Shown here: one piece after another, positions 8,793-17,253 of the stretch
How the letters are laid out: the number at the start of each line of letters is the position of its first letter
Position numbering within the stretch: the first letter of the stretch is position 1
Program-made: the position numbers and the translations under genes
Notes under the pieces: generated by a model
Database searches by the model: none
What the model saw: the letters and a program-made list of their open reading frames with translations, nothing else
Told to the model about the DNA's origin: nothing
Assembly: GCA_951813625.1 (NCBI GenBank)
Contig: CATOTS010000005.1
Span: forward strand, 1-64,000
Origin: an uncultured Caldilineaceae bacterium
Lineage (GTDB): Bacteria; Chloroflexota; Anaerolineae; Caldilineales; Caldilineaceae
Direction of reading: 5' to 3'
DNA length: 64,000 bases

Positions 8793-9382
8793 CGGGACTC
8801 CTCCTTGGGATTAGCTCTAGTCTTGCAAGATCGTGCGATTTCGTGCGACTCGACAACCTTCTGCAAAATGTAAACCCCGAGGGAAACCGAGGGGCAGGCT
8901 GGCCAGGCCTGGGAAGTAACCAGCTCTTCGGTTCAGTTTGTTGGCAACATAGCTCCTTTCGTCCGGAATTAACAGCCGCACGCAATCCAAAAAAGCGATG
9001 CCGTCCATACCCATGCAGCACACATGGTCAAACGGCCGCGGGTACGCGGCGCCTGGAACTGTCGCGCAACTTAGTAGCGAATGGCAATGGTTTGTGGCCG
9101 CCTGCTACTGCTGCCGTTCTGAGGACGACGCCCTCCCCACTGCCCGCGCAGGTTCATCGATAGGGATTCAATTGTTGGCGCTTGACTTTGCTCTTGCGCC
9201 AGCGGCGAGGTTTGCCTGGACACAATTGACTCCCGGTGAAGCCGGCATAGGCTGCCAGGGACAAGCCTGAAAACCCGCTCCTTCCAGCGAAGGGAAAGTC
9301 ACTCAATCAGGAAGACGCCGTCAACAACCAACATTTTAATGAAATATAAAGGAAAGTCAAGGGAAGAAAAGGCCCAAGCTAC
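8793..9382. other. Upstream region of the receptor gene, no gene seen
   Basis: About 590 bp between divergent genes. It should hold the promoter of the transporter cluster but no convincing -35/-10 pair was found. The last ~80 bp next to the MITE are AT-rich. Short frames here have no recognisable product. Confidence 0.35.
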
Positions 9383-9770
9383 GGGTGCAGTCCAAAATTG
9401 GGGTATTAATTCCTAAACCTCGGGTAGCAATGAAGTCATGGCCAGACCACGGTCCATTCTCCGGCCGAGTGGAGGAATATGCTTTCCTGTATCCTTTTGG
9501 ACGGTCGGGCCTTCGGCCCTCCCTTGTGCGGGGGGACTCCCCACGCAACGCCCCCCTGATGTACTCCTCCCGCCGCGTGCGGGGGTCAATGCAGTCCTGT
9601 GCCACCTGCGGCCCATCACGCCGCCCCCAAATCAGCGAGCGCCGCGGCCGCGGTAGGGGCAGGCCCTGCGCCTACCCTGTGCCTCTCCCAGAAACCGGTA
9701 AACAATTCCAGCCGCCGCTGGCATGGATTCCACGTCAAACGACTCCCGCCCCAAAAAGTGGGCTGCACCC
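9383..9770 (+). mobile_element. MITE family B, copy 1
   Basis: A 388-bp element with inverted ends GGGTGCAGTCC and GGGCTGCACCC. The flanks CAAGCTAC and CAACCTAC match at 7 of 8 positions and look like an 8-bp target duplication. The shared GC-rich core is at about 9499-9558. Here the first core hairpin has a TTCG loop (GGGCCTTCGGCCC) and the second has one mismatch. No coding capacity. Confidence 0.85.
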
Positions 9771-9866
9771 CAACCTACCTGCAGTTGGGCGAAGTCCGTC
9801 AGCGTAGGATACAATTACGAACCGGAATCTGGAGAAGCCTGACAAACCAGTGAAGGACGAATCAGC

Positions 9867-10157
9867 ATGGGCCGTCGCAGCAGACGCCGCCGTTCAAGCC
9901 CCAGTAAAGCCAACCCGCGCAGTTACAGTGGACTGCGCCAGGTAACCGAAGTTGCGCACGACCCGGTCGTGCCGTCACAGTCCGGCGCCGGCCCGGCTGC
10001 TCCTGAGCCGCCGGCAGAGCCTGCCTCCGCCCGCACAGGCAAGGGCCAGGCCGACTGGAAGACGGAATACAGCCGCGTTTTCTCCGATCTGAAACAGTTG
10101 CTTGTCGTCTCGGTCGCGCTATTTGCAGTGATGCTGGTGGTGGGCTTCTTCCTGTAG
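9867..10157 (+). CDS. Small basic protein with one C-terminal membrane segment
   Basis: 96 aa, not recognised. The first ~15 residues are Arg/Ser-rich (MGRRSRRRRSS). A Pro/Ala-rich low-complexity middle follows, then a single hydrophobic segment of ~22 residues (about 74-95) ending the protein, so it would be tail-anchored with a basic cytoplasmic head. A Shine-Dalgarno AAGGA lies 9 bp before the ATG. It converges on the membrane protein at 10176. The good ribosome binding site and coherent membrane segment argue for a real gene; function unknown. Confidence 0.6.
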   Translation: MGRRSRRRRSSPSKANPRSYSGLRQVTEVAHDPVVPSQSGAGPAAPEPPAEPASARTGKGQADWKTEYSRVFSDLKQLLVVSVALFAVMLVVGFFL

Positions 10158-10175
10158 AGGACGCATTTGGCCCTG

Positions 10176-10859
10176 TCAATTGGGGCCGGGTTGCCGCAGT
10201 GAGGGAGGCTGGCGCCACTGCAGAACGGCGCGAATGCCGGCATGGAGCAGCAGCGACAACCAGAAATTGCGCGTATAGAGGAAAAGGCTAGTCGTCGACA
10301 GCAGGATTGCAGCGGAAATCAGGCGGTTTGCGCTGCCCTTCGAGTGGTAGACGACGCCGGGGATGGCGAGGCCGGCCGCCAGCCATGTTGACCAGTACTG
10401 CAGGACCTGGTCCGGCGCCGGAAACGATGTCAGCAAATCCAGGGCCGCGCCGCGCAGGAAGCACCAGTGGAACTCCTGCGCGCTGCTCTCGAGCCACATC
10501 GTGAGGGAAAACGGTCCCGGACTTCGCCTGGCGGCCGGAAGGCTTTCCTCGTTATAGAGCCAGATGCGGACAACGAAGAGCAGGGCTAACATGCCCGCCA
10601 GCACGACGAGACCAACCCGCAGGCCCAGCGACCAATCGAGATAGGAAACACCCATCGAGCGCGGGGACAGCTCCCCCAGAATCAGGCCCGCATAGGGCAG
10701 CGCAATCCAGCGGATCACGCGCACCGTTCGCTCCAATTCTGGGGCGAACAGTCGAGCGATTCCGGCGGTTAGTCCAGCCAACACGAAACTTGAAGCCAGC
10801 CATAGCCATGCCGGCGCTGGGGCTGCCGTTAGTTGCTCCCATAACCACGAGTTGTCCAT
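10176..10859 (-). CDS. Polytopic membrane protein, weakly CPBP-protease-like
   Basis: 227 aa with about six hydrophobic segments. The stretch SSAQEFHWCFLRG recalls motif 1 (EExxxR) of CPBP/Abi intramembrane proteases, and NFWLSLLLHAGI recalls the later FxxxH motif. The first Glu of the EE pair is Gln here, so activity is doubtful and the assignment is tentative. It is divergent from the small gene at 10888 with only 28 bp between them. No strong ribosome binding site is seen. If the CPBP reading is wrong, it is simply an unassigned integral membrane protein. Confidence 0.6.
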   Translation of the reverse strand: MDNSWLWEQLTAAPAPAWLWLASSFVLAGLTAGIARLFAPELERTVRVIRWIALPYAGLILGELSPRSMGVSYLDWSLGLRVGLVVLAGMLALLFVVRIWLYNEESLPAARRSPGPFSLTMWLESSAQEFHWCFLRGAALDLLTSFPAPDQVLQYWSTWLAAGLAIPGVVYHSKGSANRLISAAILLSTTSLFLYTRNFWLSLLLHAGIRAVLQWRQPPSLRQPGPN

Positions 10860-10887
10860 ACAAGGACTCTAGCGAAACAGTCGATCC

Positions 10888-11088
10888 GTGAGAATCAGAT
10901 ACCTGCTGCTTGTCCTTATTTTGCTCTTCGTAATCTTCCTGCTCAAGCCAAAGGCGGTCTGGTCGGAGTACAAGCGGATTCGCAGCCAGTGGAATACGAT
11001 TCTCACGCTCCTGGTAATTGTTGTCGGAGTCTACCTGATGTTCGGTTTCTGGCGAGCCTATGTCGCCAGCGGCACAATCCCATGGTAG
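10888..11088 (+). CDS. Small protein with two membrane segments
   Basis: 66 aa with a GTG start. Two hydrophobic stretches (about residues 4-19 and 38-56) flank a short charged loop containing WSEYKRIRSQW. Not recognised. It is transcribed divergently from the CPBP-like gene and converges on the peroxiredoxin gene. The coherent hairpin-type membrane topology supports a real protein, but there is little other evidence. Confidence 0.5.
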   Translation: MRIRYLLLVLILLFVIFLLKPKAVWSEYKRIRSQWNTILTLLVIVVGVYLMFGFWRAYVASGTIPW

Positions 11089-11206
11089 CAGCCTGCTAAG
11101 ACCTTTCCGCGACCTGTTTGGCCCGCTGGCACGGCTGAAAGGACAGTCAGAGAGACCCTTTGCGCCAAACCCGTCTGAGGGGGGTCTGGGTCAAATGGCT
11201 CCTCGG

Positions 11207-11671
11207 TCAGGAGACCGCCGCCAGAGCCGCAGTCGGGCTGTCCGCCGGCGCAACGTTGTAGTTCGTCTCCAGCAGATCCCCGTTCTCGTCGATCACAAAG
11301 TGGCTGCGATGGATGCCCATAAAGGTGCGACCGTACATGGTGCGCTCGCCCCAGACGCCGTAGGCCTCAGCGATCGAATGGTCTTCATCGACGAGCAAAG
11401 TGAACGGCAGGTCGAACTTGGCGCGAAACTTCTCGTGGCTTTCCTGTCCATCGGGACTGATGCCAAAGACGACGGCGTTTTGTTCAGCAATCTCATCGTG
11501 AACGTCGCGGAAGCCGCAGGACTGCGTCGTGCAGCCGGGCGTGTCATCTTTGGGATAAAAGTAGAGAATCACCTTCTGCCCGCGAAAATCGGCCAGATTG
11601 ATAGTTTCGCCGCTGTCCGTACTGGCTTCGAAAGTCGGGGCCGGTGTCCCCGGGGAAAGTTCAGTTCCCAT
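11207..11671 (-). CDS. bcp: Thiol peroxidase, PrxQ/BCP-type peroxiredoxin
   Basis: 154 aa, typical for BCP/PrxQ. It reduces H2O2 and organic hydroperoxides in the cytoplasm using thioredoxin. The peroxidatic cysteine C47 lies in DDTPGCTTQSC and the resolving C52 five residues later, the atypical two-Cys spacing of PrxQ. FYPKDDTPGCT is the family signature, and the C-terminal half has RTMYGRTFMGIHRSHFVID. It is a single gene flanked by convergent and divergent neighbours, so it is probably monocistronic. Confidence 0.95.
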   Translation of the reverse strand: MGTELSPGTPAPTFEASTDSGETINLADFRGQKVILYFYPKDDTPGCTTQSCGFRDVHDEIAEQNAVVFGISPDGQESHEKFRAKFDLPFTLLVDEDHSIAEAYGVWGERTMYGRTFMGIHRSHFVIDENGDLLETNYNVAPADSPTAALAAVS

Positions 11672-11913
11672 TTCAGACCTCCAGTGTGTTGATTGATGCT
11701 GCGCAGGCCGCCGGATCTAGCGGTCGCGGCCATCTGTAGGAGCACGATCCTCACGCGTCTATCCAAGGATATTCTACCCGATCGAGCCGAATTGCTAAAG
11801 GGATGGTCGCCAAAGCGATGCGCTTGAGAAGAAGTCGGTAGGTGTGATAGAGTAGCCGCAGAAGATTGTAGTGACGAGGGCCTCGAATCAGGCCCAGGAT
11901 CAAGCCAGGAATC

Positions 11914-12687
11914 ATGTCCGCCATCCGTAACCGTCTGCGACAGCAATACCGGCGAGCCAAAAGGTCTGTCAGAGAAGGTCCGCTTGGGCCGTCGGGGACA
12001 GAATCCGAGCTTCGCTGGCCGGCCTCCGGCGACCGGCGGCAGGATGCGCAGCCGCCCACCGTCCTGGTACACGGATACAAAGATGACGCCTCCGTGTTCG
12101 CGCCGCTCGCGCAGCATCTGAGCGAGTTGGGTGTACGCACTTATGCGGTGACGCTCGCGCCGAGCGATTGCAGCGTGCCCCTCGAAGTCCTGGCACAGCA
12201 GCTGAAAGCCTATATCAGCAGCAATTTCGCCTACAACCAGCAACTGAATTTTGTTGGATTCAGCCTCGGCGGGATCGTTGCGCGCTATTACTTGCAGCGT
12301 ATGGGCGGCCTGGAGCGGACCGGCCGTTTCCTTTCGGTGGCCACGCCCCATCACGGCACGTGGGTCGCTTTCGCGAGCCGCTTGCCGGCCGCGTTGCAGT
12401 TGCGGCCAAACAGCAGCTTTTTGCGCGACCTCAACGCCGACGCCGAACAGCTGGCGAGCATAGAGTTTTCCTCGATGTGGACGCCGCTCGACCTGATGAT
12501 CGTGCCGTCCTTCAACTGTCGTTTTCGCGTGGGAACGAATATGGCCGTTTGGTCTCTTCAGCATCAAGGGCTGATTACCGGACAGCGCGGCATCGGGGCA
12601 ATCGCGAAAGTGTTGACCTCGGGCGACAAAGAGAGTCCGGGGCTTGGTCAGTCCCCGCTGGATAGTGGGCTCATGATGAGCCGCTAA
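11914..12687 (+). CDS. Alpha/beta-hydrolase, lipase-like
   Basis: 257 aa. Oxyanion-hole motif LVHGY (H53-G54) and nucleophile elbow GFSLGG with Ser117, as in triacylglycerol lipases and PGAP1-like esterases. A conserved ATPHHGT segment follows the elbow, typical of lipases. The acid is probably the Asp in TPLDLMIVP and the base a His in LQHQGLI. The N-terminal ~45 residues are basic and Ser/Gly-rich, without a clear signal peptide. The 427-codon frame on the other strand over this region is a shadow. Likely hydrolyses lipid or short-chain esters; substrate unknown. Confidence 0.85.
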   Translation: MSAIRNRLRQQYRRAKRSVREGPLGPSGTESELRWPASGDRRQDAQPPTVLVHGYKDDASVFAPLAQHLSELGVRTYAVTLAPSDCSVPLEVLAQQLKAYISSNFAYNQQLNFVGFSLGGIVARYYLQRMGGLERTGRFLSVATPHHGTWVAFASRLPAALQLRPNSSFLRDLNADAEQLASIEFSSMWTPLDLMIVPSFNCRFRVGTNMAVWSLQHQGLITGQRGIGAIAKVLTSGDKESPGLGQSPLDSGLMMSR

Positions 12688-12755
12688 GCAAGTCGCACGC
12701 CTGGCGGGCAGCTGCTTCGCCTGCGCCACTTCGTCCTCCCACCTAAGCACCCCAT

Positions 12756-13418
12756 TCAACCCCTGGCTCCGGCCGCCAGCCGAAACATCTGCATCAGGCG
12801 CTCGACTTTCGCGGGGTCGCGCCGCCCCCGCGCCGATTCGACGCCGCTGCACAAGTCGATTCCATCGGGCTGCACCGCACGCACGGCCGCGGCAATGTTG
12901 TCCGGGCCGATGCCGCCGGCCAGGAAGACGGGAATGTCCATCCGTTGCTTCAGTTCGGCGACCGCTTCCCAGTCTCCGACTTTGCCGGTGCCGCCAAGGC
13001 GGGCAAAGCCCTCACTGGTGTCGACCGAGTCCAACAGGAGCGCGTCGGCCCCGGCGGCTTCGTATGCCCGCGGCGCGGCCTGACCGGCCAGTCTGGTCAG
13101 GTGGACCGTCTTCCAGATCGCGCACGTCAGTGCCCCTTTCAGTTCAGCCACCAGCGAGGGCGGTTCCTGGCAAAGAAGCTGCAGGGCATAGGGCTGAAGG
13201 GTCTCGGCTACGACGCCCGCGAAGGCCGCGCTTGGATTGCACAACAAGATGACATTGCGCACACCCGACGACTGGGCGACCGGCCCGGCCTGCTCCAGCG
13301 TCAGGCTCCTCTCAGACCAGGCGACGTCCACCAGAATGCCGCAGAAGTCGGCGCCGGCGCGTCCGGCGAGCAGGGCGTCTTCTGTATTCGTGGTCCCGCA
13401 GAGCTTGAGCAGTGTCAT
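12756..13418 (-). CDS. trpF: Phosphoribosylanthranilate isomerase (TrpF)
   Basis: 220 aa (beta/alpha)8 barrel. It would convert N-(5'-phosphoribosyl)anthranilate to the 1-deoxyribulose form in tryptophan synthesis. The catalytic Cys is C7 (LLKLCGTT) and the catalytic Asp is in LLLDSVD. The phosphate-binding loops LAGGIGPDNI and DLCSGVES are present. The frame is open for 72 more codons upstream, but the ATG at 13416-13418 fits the family N-terminus. It stands alone, without other trp genes, 20 bp after a beta-RFAP synthase-like gene. A role with that gene rather than in tryptophan synthesis is conceivable (inference). Confidence 0.88.
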   Translation of the reverse strand: MTLLKLCGTTNTEDALLAGRAGADFCGILVDVAWSERSLTLEQAGPVAQSSGVRNVILLCNPSAAFAGVVAETLQPYALQLLCQEPPSLVAELKGALTCAIWKTVHLTRLAGQAAPRAYEAAGADALLLDSVDTSEGFARLGGTGKVGDWEAVAELKQRMDIPVFLAGGIGPDNIAAAVRAVQPDGIDLCSGVESARGRRDPAKVERLMQMFRLAAGARG

Positions 13419-13438
13419 CGGAGCAGAGTTTCCGGTCT

Positions 13439-14428
13439 TTACGACGGGGCGATCAGCCTGTACCCTTGGTTGTTCGCCTTCGTCCGGATTACTGTGCCGC
13501 CACCCCTTTCGAAAAGCCATTCCCCGGCCTTCGTTCGCAAGTCCGACAGGTCGTGTCCAAAAGCGTAGAGCGATGGTCCCCAACTGCTCATACCCACGCC
13601 TTCGCCGCCATTCAGGCGCAGGAAATCGATGCATTCTGCAATCAACGGACCCTGCGTCTTGCGTTCGAAACGTTTGAAACCGTAGCTCTGGTAGGCTTCC
13701 ATCGCCGCGCCGAAAGCCGGCAAATCGGCCTCCATGAGCGCAGGCAACATCTGCACAAGCAGGATGCGCGCCATCTTCTCAACGTCTCGGGCAGCGATGG
13801 GGCACGCCTCTTTGAAGAGGTCCCGTTCACGTTCTCCGCTCGCACCCTCCCCGCTGGGGATTACGATCAGCACGTCCCAATCGGGAAAGTCGTAGCGCGC
13901 CAGAACGGGCGGCGGCGGCACGCCAACCGATGCAGACGACGGCGAGTAGCCGTCTTTGCTTCCATGCCCGCGACGAAAACGATGGCCGCCGTCTAGAATG
14001 AATCCTCCGGTCTCGATCGCGCCGACGCCGATGCCGGATGTACCTCCCCGGCCGACCAATGCAGCGATCTCGGAGGCAAGCGCCTTCCGCCCGTAGAGCG
14101 CGCAGATCGCTATCCCCGCGCCCACGAGCAGCTGTGATGCGCTACCAAGTCCGGCGTGAGGCCTGGCTCTCTCATGGACACTGATCGACGCCCCGGGAAA
14201 CCCGAATGACTCGCAGACAACCTGCGCCGCGGCGCGCAGGCGGGCTTCCATTGGCCGGTCCATAGGGCAATCCACCTCGACCGCGGCGCTTTGTACAACC
14301 ACAATGAGAGTGCGCGGCTCTTCCAGGGCCAGGCCGATGCCTCCATCGATACGGCCAAGACCGCCGTTCAGGTCGAGAAGACCAAAGTGAAGCCGCGCCG
14401 GCGTCTGTATCCCGATCAGTTCCGTCAT
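13439..14428 (-). CDS. mptG-like: Beta-ribofuranosylaminobenzene 5'-phosphate synthase-like GHMP-family protein
   Basis: 329 aa. It matches the GHMP superfamily group that in methanogens and methylotrophs joins PRPP with an aminobenzoate/hydroxybenzoate at the first step of the tetrahydromethanopterin side chain. Signatures are the N-terminal TPARLHFGLLDL, the glycine-rich loop HAGLGSASQLLVG and GRGGTSGIGVGAIETGGF. It sits in an operon with prmA and rsmE upstream and trpF downstream. No other methanopterin genes are visible nearby, so the product may feed another pterin- or ribofuranosyl-aryl cofactor (inference). It could alternatively be an uncharacterised GHMP kinase. Confidence 0.82.
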   Translation of the reverse strand: MTELIGIQTPARLHFGLLDLNGGLGRIDGGIGLALEEPRTLIVVVQSAAVEVDCPMDRPMEARLRAAAQVVCESFGFPGASISVHERARPHAGLGSASQLLVGAGIAICALYGRKALASEIAALVGRGGTSGIGVGAIETGGFILDGGHRFRRGHGSKDGYSPSSASVGVPPPPVLARYDFPDWDVLIVIPSGEGASGERERDLFKEACPIAARDVEKMARILLVQMLPALMEADLPAFGAAMEAYQSYGFKRFERKTQGPLIAECIDFLRLNGGEGVGMSSWGPSLYAFGHDLSDLRTKAGEWLFERGGGTVIRTKANNQGYRLIAPS

Positions 14429-14477
14429 TTGTCGTCGTGAATCGACTTGCGTTGCAATTCTTTCGCTACCCGAGGGC

Positions 14478-15224
14478 TCAGCCCAAGTCGCCGGACAGAT
14501 GCATGACGATCGCCACCGCCGCGATTGCAGCGGTTTCGGCGCGCAGCACGCGCGGCCCCAGCGAGACTGGCTGCCAGCCGGCGTCGATTGCGGCGCCGGC
14601 CTCTTCGACGCTGATCCCGCCTTCCGGTCCGACGAGCAAGGATGCCGCCTTCACCCCCGCGACGCTGGAATCGATGGCTAATCCCCCGTTTCCAGCGTCC
14701 TCCCAAGGCATCAACCGCAGCCCGCCTCCCTGTGTCACGGCTTGTTCCCAGGTTTGCGGCTCGCCCAGAATGGGCAGCCGGGCGCGCCCGCTCTGCTCGG
14801 CCGCTTCACGCACGATAGCACGCCAGCGTTCATATCTCTTCATCAGGTTCGTAGACGGACGCACGACCGTGCGACTGCTGATGACCGGCACGAACCGGCG
14901 GACGCCCAGTTCGACGCCCTTCTGCAGTACCCACTCGAAGCGATCTCTCTTCAAGGCGCACTGATAGAGCGTCAGCTCGACTCCCGGTTCGCCGCCCCCC
15001 TGCGCCCTCGCCAGTACCATGCCCGCGGCTTGGCGCCCGTCCAGGACCTCGATGCGCGTGCGAAAGGCCGCGCCGCTATCGTCGAGCAGCGTGATCGTGT
15101 TCCCGGGCGCAAGGCGCAATACGTTGCGGAGCTGATGTGCCAGCGGCGCCAGGTCGACGGTGCGATGGACCTCTAATGGAACGCCCTCGATGAAGAATCG
15201 GTGGCGTCCCCATTCAGCCTCCAT
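14478..15224 (-). CDS. rsmE: 16S rRNA (uracil-1498-N3)-methyltransferase RsmE
   Basis: 248 aa SPOUT-class methyltransferase that modifies U1498 of 16S rRNA with SAM. It has an N-terminal PUA-like part starting HRFFIEGVPL, then the RsmE signatures KRDRFEWVLQKGVELGV, AAEQSGRARLP and LLVGPEGGISVEEA. The knot-forming C-terminus is SLGPRVLRAETAAIAA. The start has GGAGG 8 bp upstream and overlaps the end of prmA by 11 bp, so the two are translationally coupled, a common bacterial arrangement. Confidence 0.95.
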   Translation of the reverse strand: MEAEWGRHRFFIEGVPLEVHRTVDLAPLAHQLRNVLRLAPGNTITLLDDSGAAFRTRIEVLDGRQAAGMVLARAQGGGEPGVELTLYQCALKRDRFEWVLQKGVELGVRRFVPVISSRTVVRPSTNLMKRYERWRAIVREAAEQSGRARLPILGEPQTWEQAVTQGGGLRLMPWEDAGNGGLAIDSSVAGVKAASLLVGPEGGISVEEAGAAIDAGWQPVSLGPRVLRAETAAIAAVAIVMHLSGDLG

Positions 15225-16206
15225 CTTCCCGGCCTCCGCCAGTGTCGCGCATCACCAGCGCAACCCAGTCCTCCTCTTGCAGGCGGTCAACCTCGCACAG
15301 GCCATGCCGGGCGGCCGCCGCTTGTACGATTGCGACCTTGTCCGCCAGGATACCGGAAAGAATCAGGCGTCCGCCGCGCATGAGCGGCTCGCACAAGGGC
15401 ACATTCCCATAGACTCCGTCCAACAGCCCGGCCAGGACTTCAGCCAGGATATTGGCTACGATCAATGGGAAACGCCCGGCCTGCCCAGGCGGTATGCTCC
15501 CCAGTTCGACCTGCAGCGAGTCTTTGGATAGGGGAATGGCATTGCGGGCTGCGTTCTCACGAGCCGCGCCTACTGCCAGCGGGTCAATGTCGGTCGCCCA
15601 GACGGGACGCGCGCCGAGGCGGGCCGCCACTAGGGCAAGAACACCGCTCCCCGTGCCGACGTCCAGCAGGGGCTCATTCGGTCGGACCCACTCTTCGAGC
15701 GCGGCCACGCAGAGACGCGTCGTCGGGTGCAGGCCCGTTCCGAAGGCCATCCCCGGCTCCAGACGCACCACCAGTTCACCGGGCCGTACATCAGGCTCTT
15801 CCCAGACCGGGGTCAGCAGGACGCGCTTCCCGATCCGCAGGGGCTTGAAATGCTTCTTCCAGGCATGGGCCCAGTCCTCCTCGCGCACGCAGCGCAGCGA
15901 CGGTTCAGGCATGGGATAGAGCAGGCGTAGACGCCACAGCCCCTCCTCGAGCCTGCGTTGGATCTCCCTGCCCCTGGCGCCGGGCTTGAGATATGTCTTG
16001 ACCACGTGGCGATACCGGCCGTCCTCCGGCCTGCCGCGATCGTCGTATCCGGTAGACTCCAGGACGGCCCCGCCGCCTGACGCTTCACCTGCCCGGCTGT
16101 CCTCGACCCAGTCACCGCCGTTGAAACGATTGAACAGCTCGGCGACTGCCTCAGCCGCTTCGCCGTCAACTTCCACCGCGATCTCAATCAGCTCGTCTGG
16201 GTTCAT
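15214..16206 (-). CDS. prmA: Ribosomal protein L11 methyltransferase PrmA
   Basis: 330 aa; trimethylates L11. The N-terminal ~130 residues are the substrate-recognition domain. Then come WAHAWKKHFKPLRIG and the class-I SAM-binding motif LDVGTGSGVLALVAARLGA, with FGTGLHPTT before it as in PrmA. The catalytic region reads IVANILAEVL. It is first in a four-gene minus-strand operon (prmA, rsmE, mptG-like, trpF). The start lacks an obvious Shine-Dalgarno. Confidence 0.94.
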   Translation of the reverse strand: MNPDELIEIAVEVDGEAAEAVAELFNRFNGGDWVEDSRAGEASGGGAVLESTGYDDRGRPEDGRYRHVVKTYLKPGARGREIQRRLEEGLWRLRLLYPMPEPSLRCVREEDWAHAWKKHFKPLRIGKRVLLTPVWEEPDVRPGELVVRLEPGMAFGTGLHPTTRLCVAALEEWVRPNEPLLDVGTGSGVLALVAARLGARPVWATDIDPLAVGAARENAARNAIPLSKDSLQVELGSIPPGQAGRFPLIVANILAEVLAGLLDGVYGNVPLCEPLMRGGRLILSGILADKVAIVQAAAARHGLCEVDRLQEEDWVALVMRDTGGGREDGG

Positions 16207-16312
16207 AGGGATTCAGCCGCTGTCCACAGTATTTCCCGTCGCGACGGCACCTGCGCTATACTTCGCCGCCGTGCAACCATCGATTCCGGGTTCGACCTTG
16301 AGTCTACCGTCC

Positions 16313-17221
16313 ATGCCACTGCGCGCCCAGTCCTACTTGAACCTCGCCCTCTGCATCCTACTCTGGGCTTCGATCCCCGTCGCCTCGAAAAAGATCCTGG
16401 CAGAACTAAGCAATCTACAGATGCTCTTCTGGAGCACGGTTTTTTCGGTCGCGGCGCTGGCGGCTCTGGTCGTCGCGCAAGGGAAAATTCCCATCCTTAA
16501 GTGTTACCGCCTGCCGAGTATCCTGAGGCTCAGCTGGCTGGGATTTCTCGGGGCCTTTCTCTACTACATTCTACTCTACGGCGCCTTTGCCCGAACTTCG
16601 GCGGCTGAGGGGTTTATCCTGGCTTATACGTGGCCGATCATGGTCTCGGCGCTGGCGGTACCGCTGCTGGGCGAACGGATGACACCGGCCCGGCTTACGG
16701 CCGTTGTAACCAGCTTTTTCGGTGTCGTTGTGATCGTCACGCGCGGGCGACTGGTGGAGTTGAGCCTTACGAGCCTGCCGGGCAATCTGATGGCGCTGTG
16801 CGGAGCTTTTGTCTTCGCCCTGTTCTCCGTGCAGGGCAAACGGATTGGCCATGACCTGACCGTCGCCGCGTTCGTCTACTTCGTTGCCGCCCTGGTCTGC
16901 GCTGCGATTGCGATGGCCTTTGTCGGCTTCACACCTCTGCCGCCGACCCGCATATGGGGATGGATCCTGTACAACGGCCTGCTCGTGAACGGGATCAGTT
17001 ACCTTTTCTGGTTCAAGGCGCTGCAGCACGGCGACACGTTCGTTGTCTCCAACCTGCTCTATCTCACGCCCGCTCTCTCGCTCCTGTTTGTCCGCCTGTT
17101 CCTTGATGAGCCGGTGCACGCGTCGGCCCTATTTGGGCTGCTCTTCATCGTTGCCGGAATCCTGTTGCAGTCCTGGCAGAAGATTTCGGGCCTTGCCCCT
17201 GGCAAAGATAAGAGGTACTGA
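16313..17221 (+). CDS. EamA/DMT-family transporter
   Basis: 302 aa with about ten hydrophobic segments and two EamA repeats, the usual drug/metabolite transporter architecture. The frame is open 109 codons further upstream, but that part overlaps prmA and is not protein-like. The ATG at 16313 immediately before LRAQSYLNLALCILLWASIP fits the family N-terminus. The first repeat ends with GVVVIVTRG and the second has the conserved YLTPALSLLF...LDEPV near the C-terminus. Probably an inner-membrane exporter of amino acids or metabolites; substrate unknown. Convergent with dnaJ. Confidence 0.9.
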   Translation: MPLRAQSYLNLALCILLWASIPVASKKILAELSNLQMLFWSTVFSVAALAALVVAQGKIPILKCYRLPSILRLSWLGFLGAFLYYILLYGAFARTSAAEGFILAYTWPIMVSALAVPLLGERMTPARLTAVVTSFFGVVVIVTRGRLVELSLTSLPGNLMALCGAFVFALFSVQGKRIGHDLTVAAFVYFVAALVCAAIAMAFVGFTPLPPTRIWGWILYNGLLVNGISYLFWFKALQHGDTFVVSNLLYLTPALSLLFVRLFLDEPVHASALFGLLFIVAGILLQSWQKISGLAPGKDKRY

Positions 17222-17253
17222 GAGTCAGCAGTTCCTATAACGGGGTTGCAGCG

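Noticed and set aside
11569..12852. 427-codon open frame on the minus strand
   Set aside because: It overlaps the lipase-like gene, peroxiredoxin start and an intergenic gap; it has no domain character, while the opposite strand shows clear catalytic motifs.
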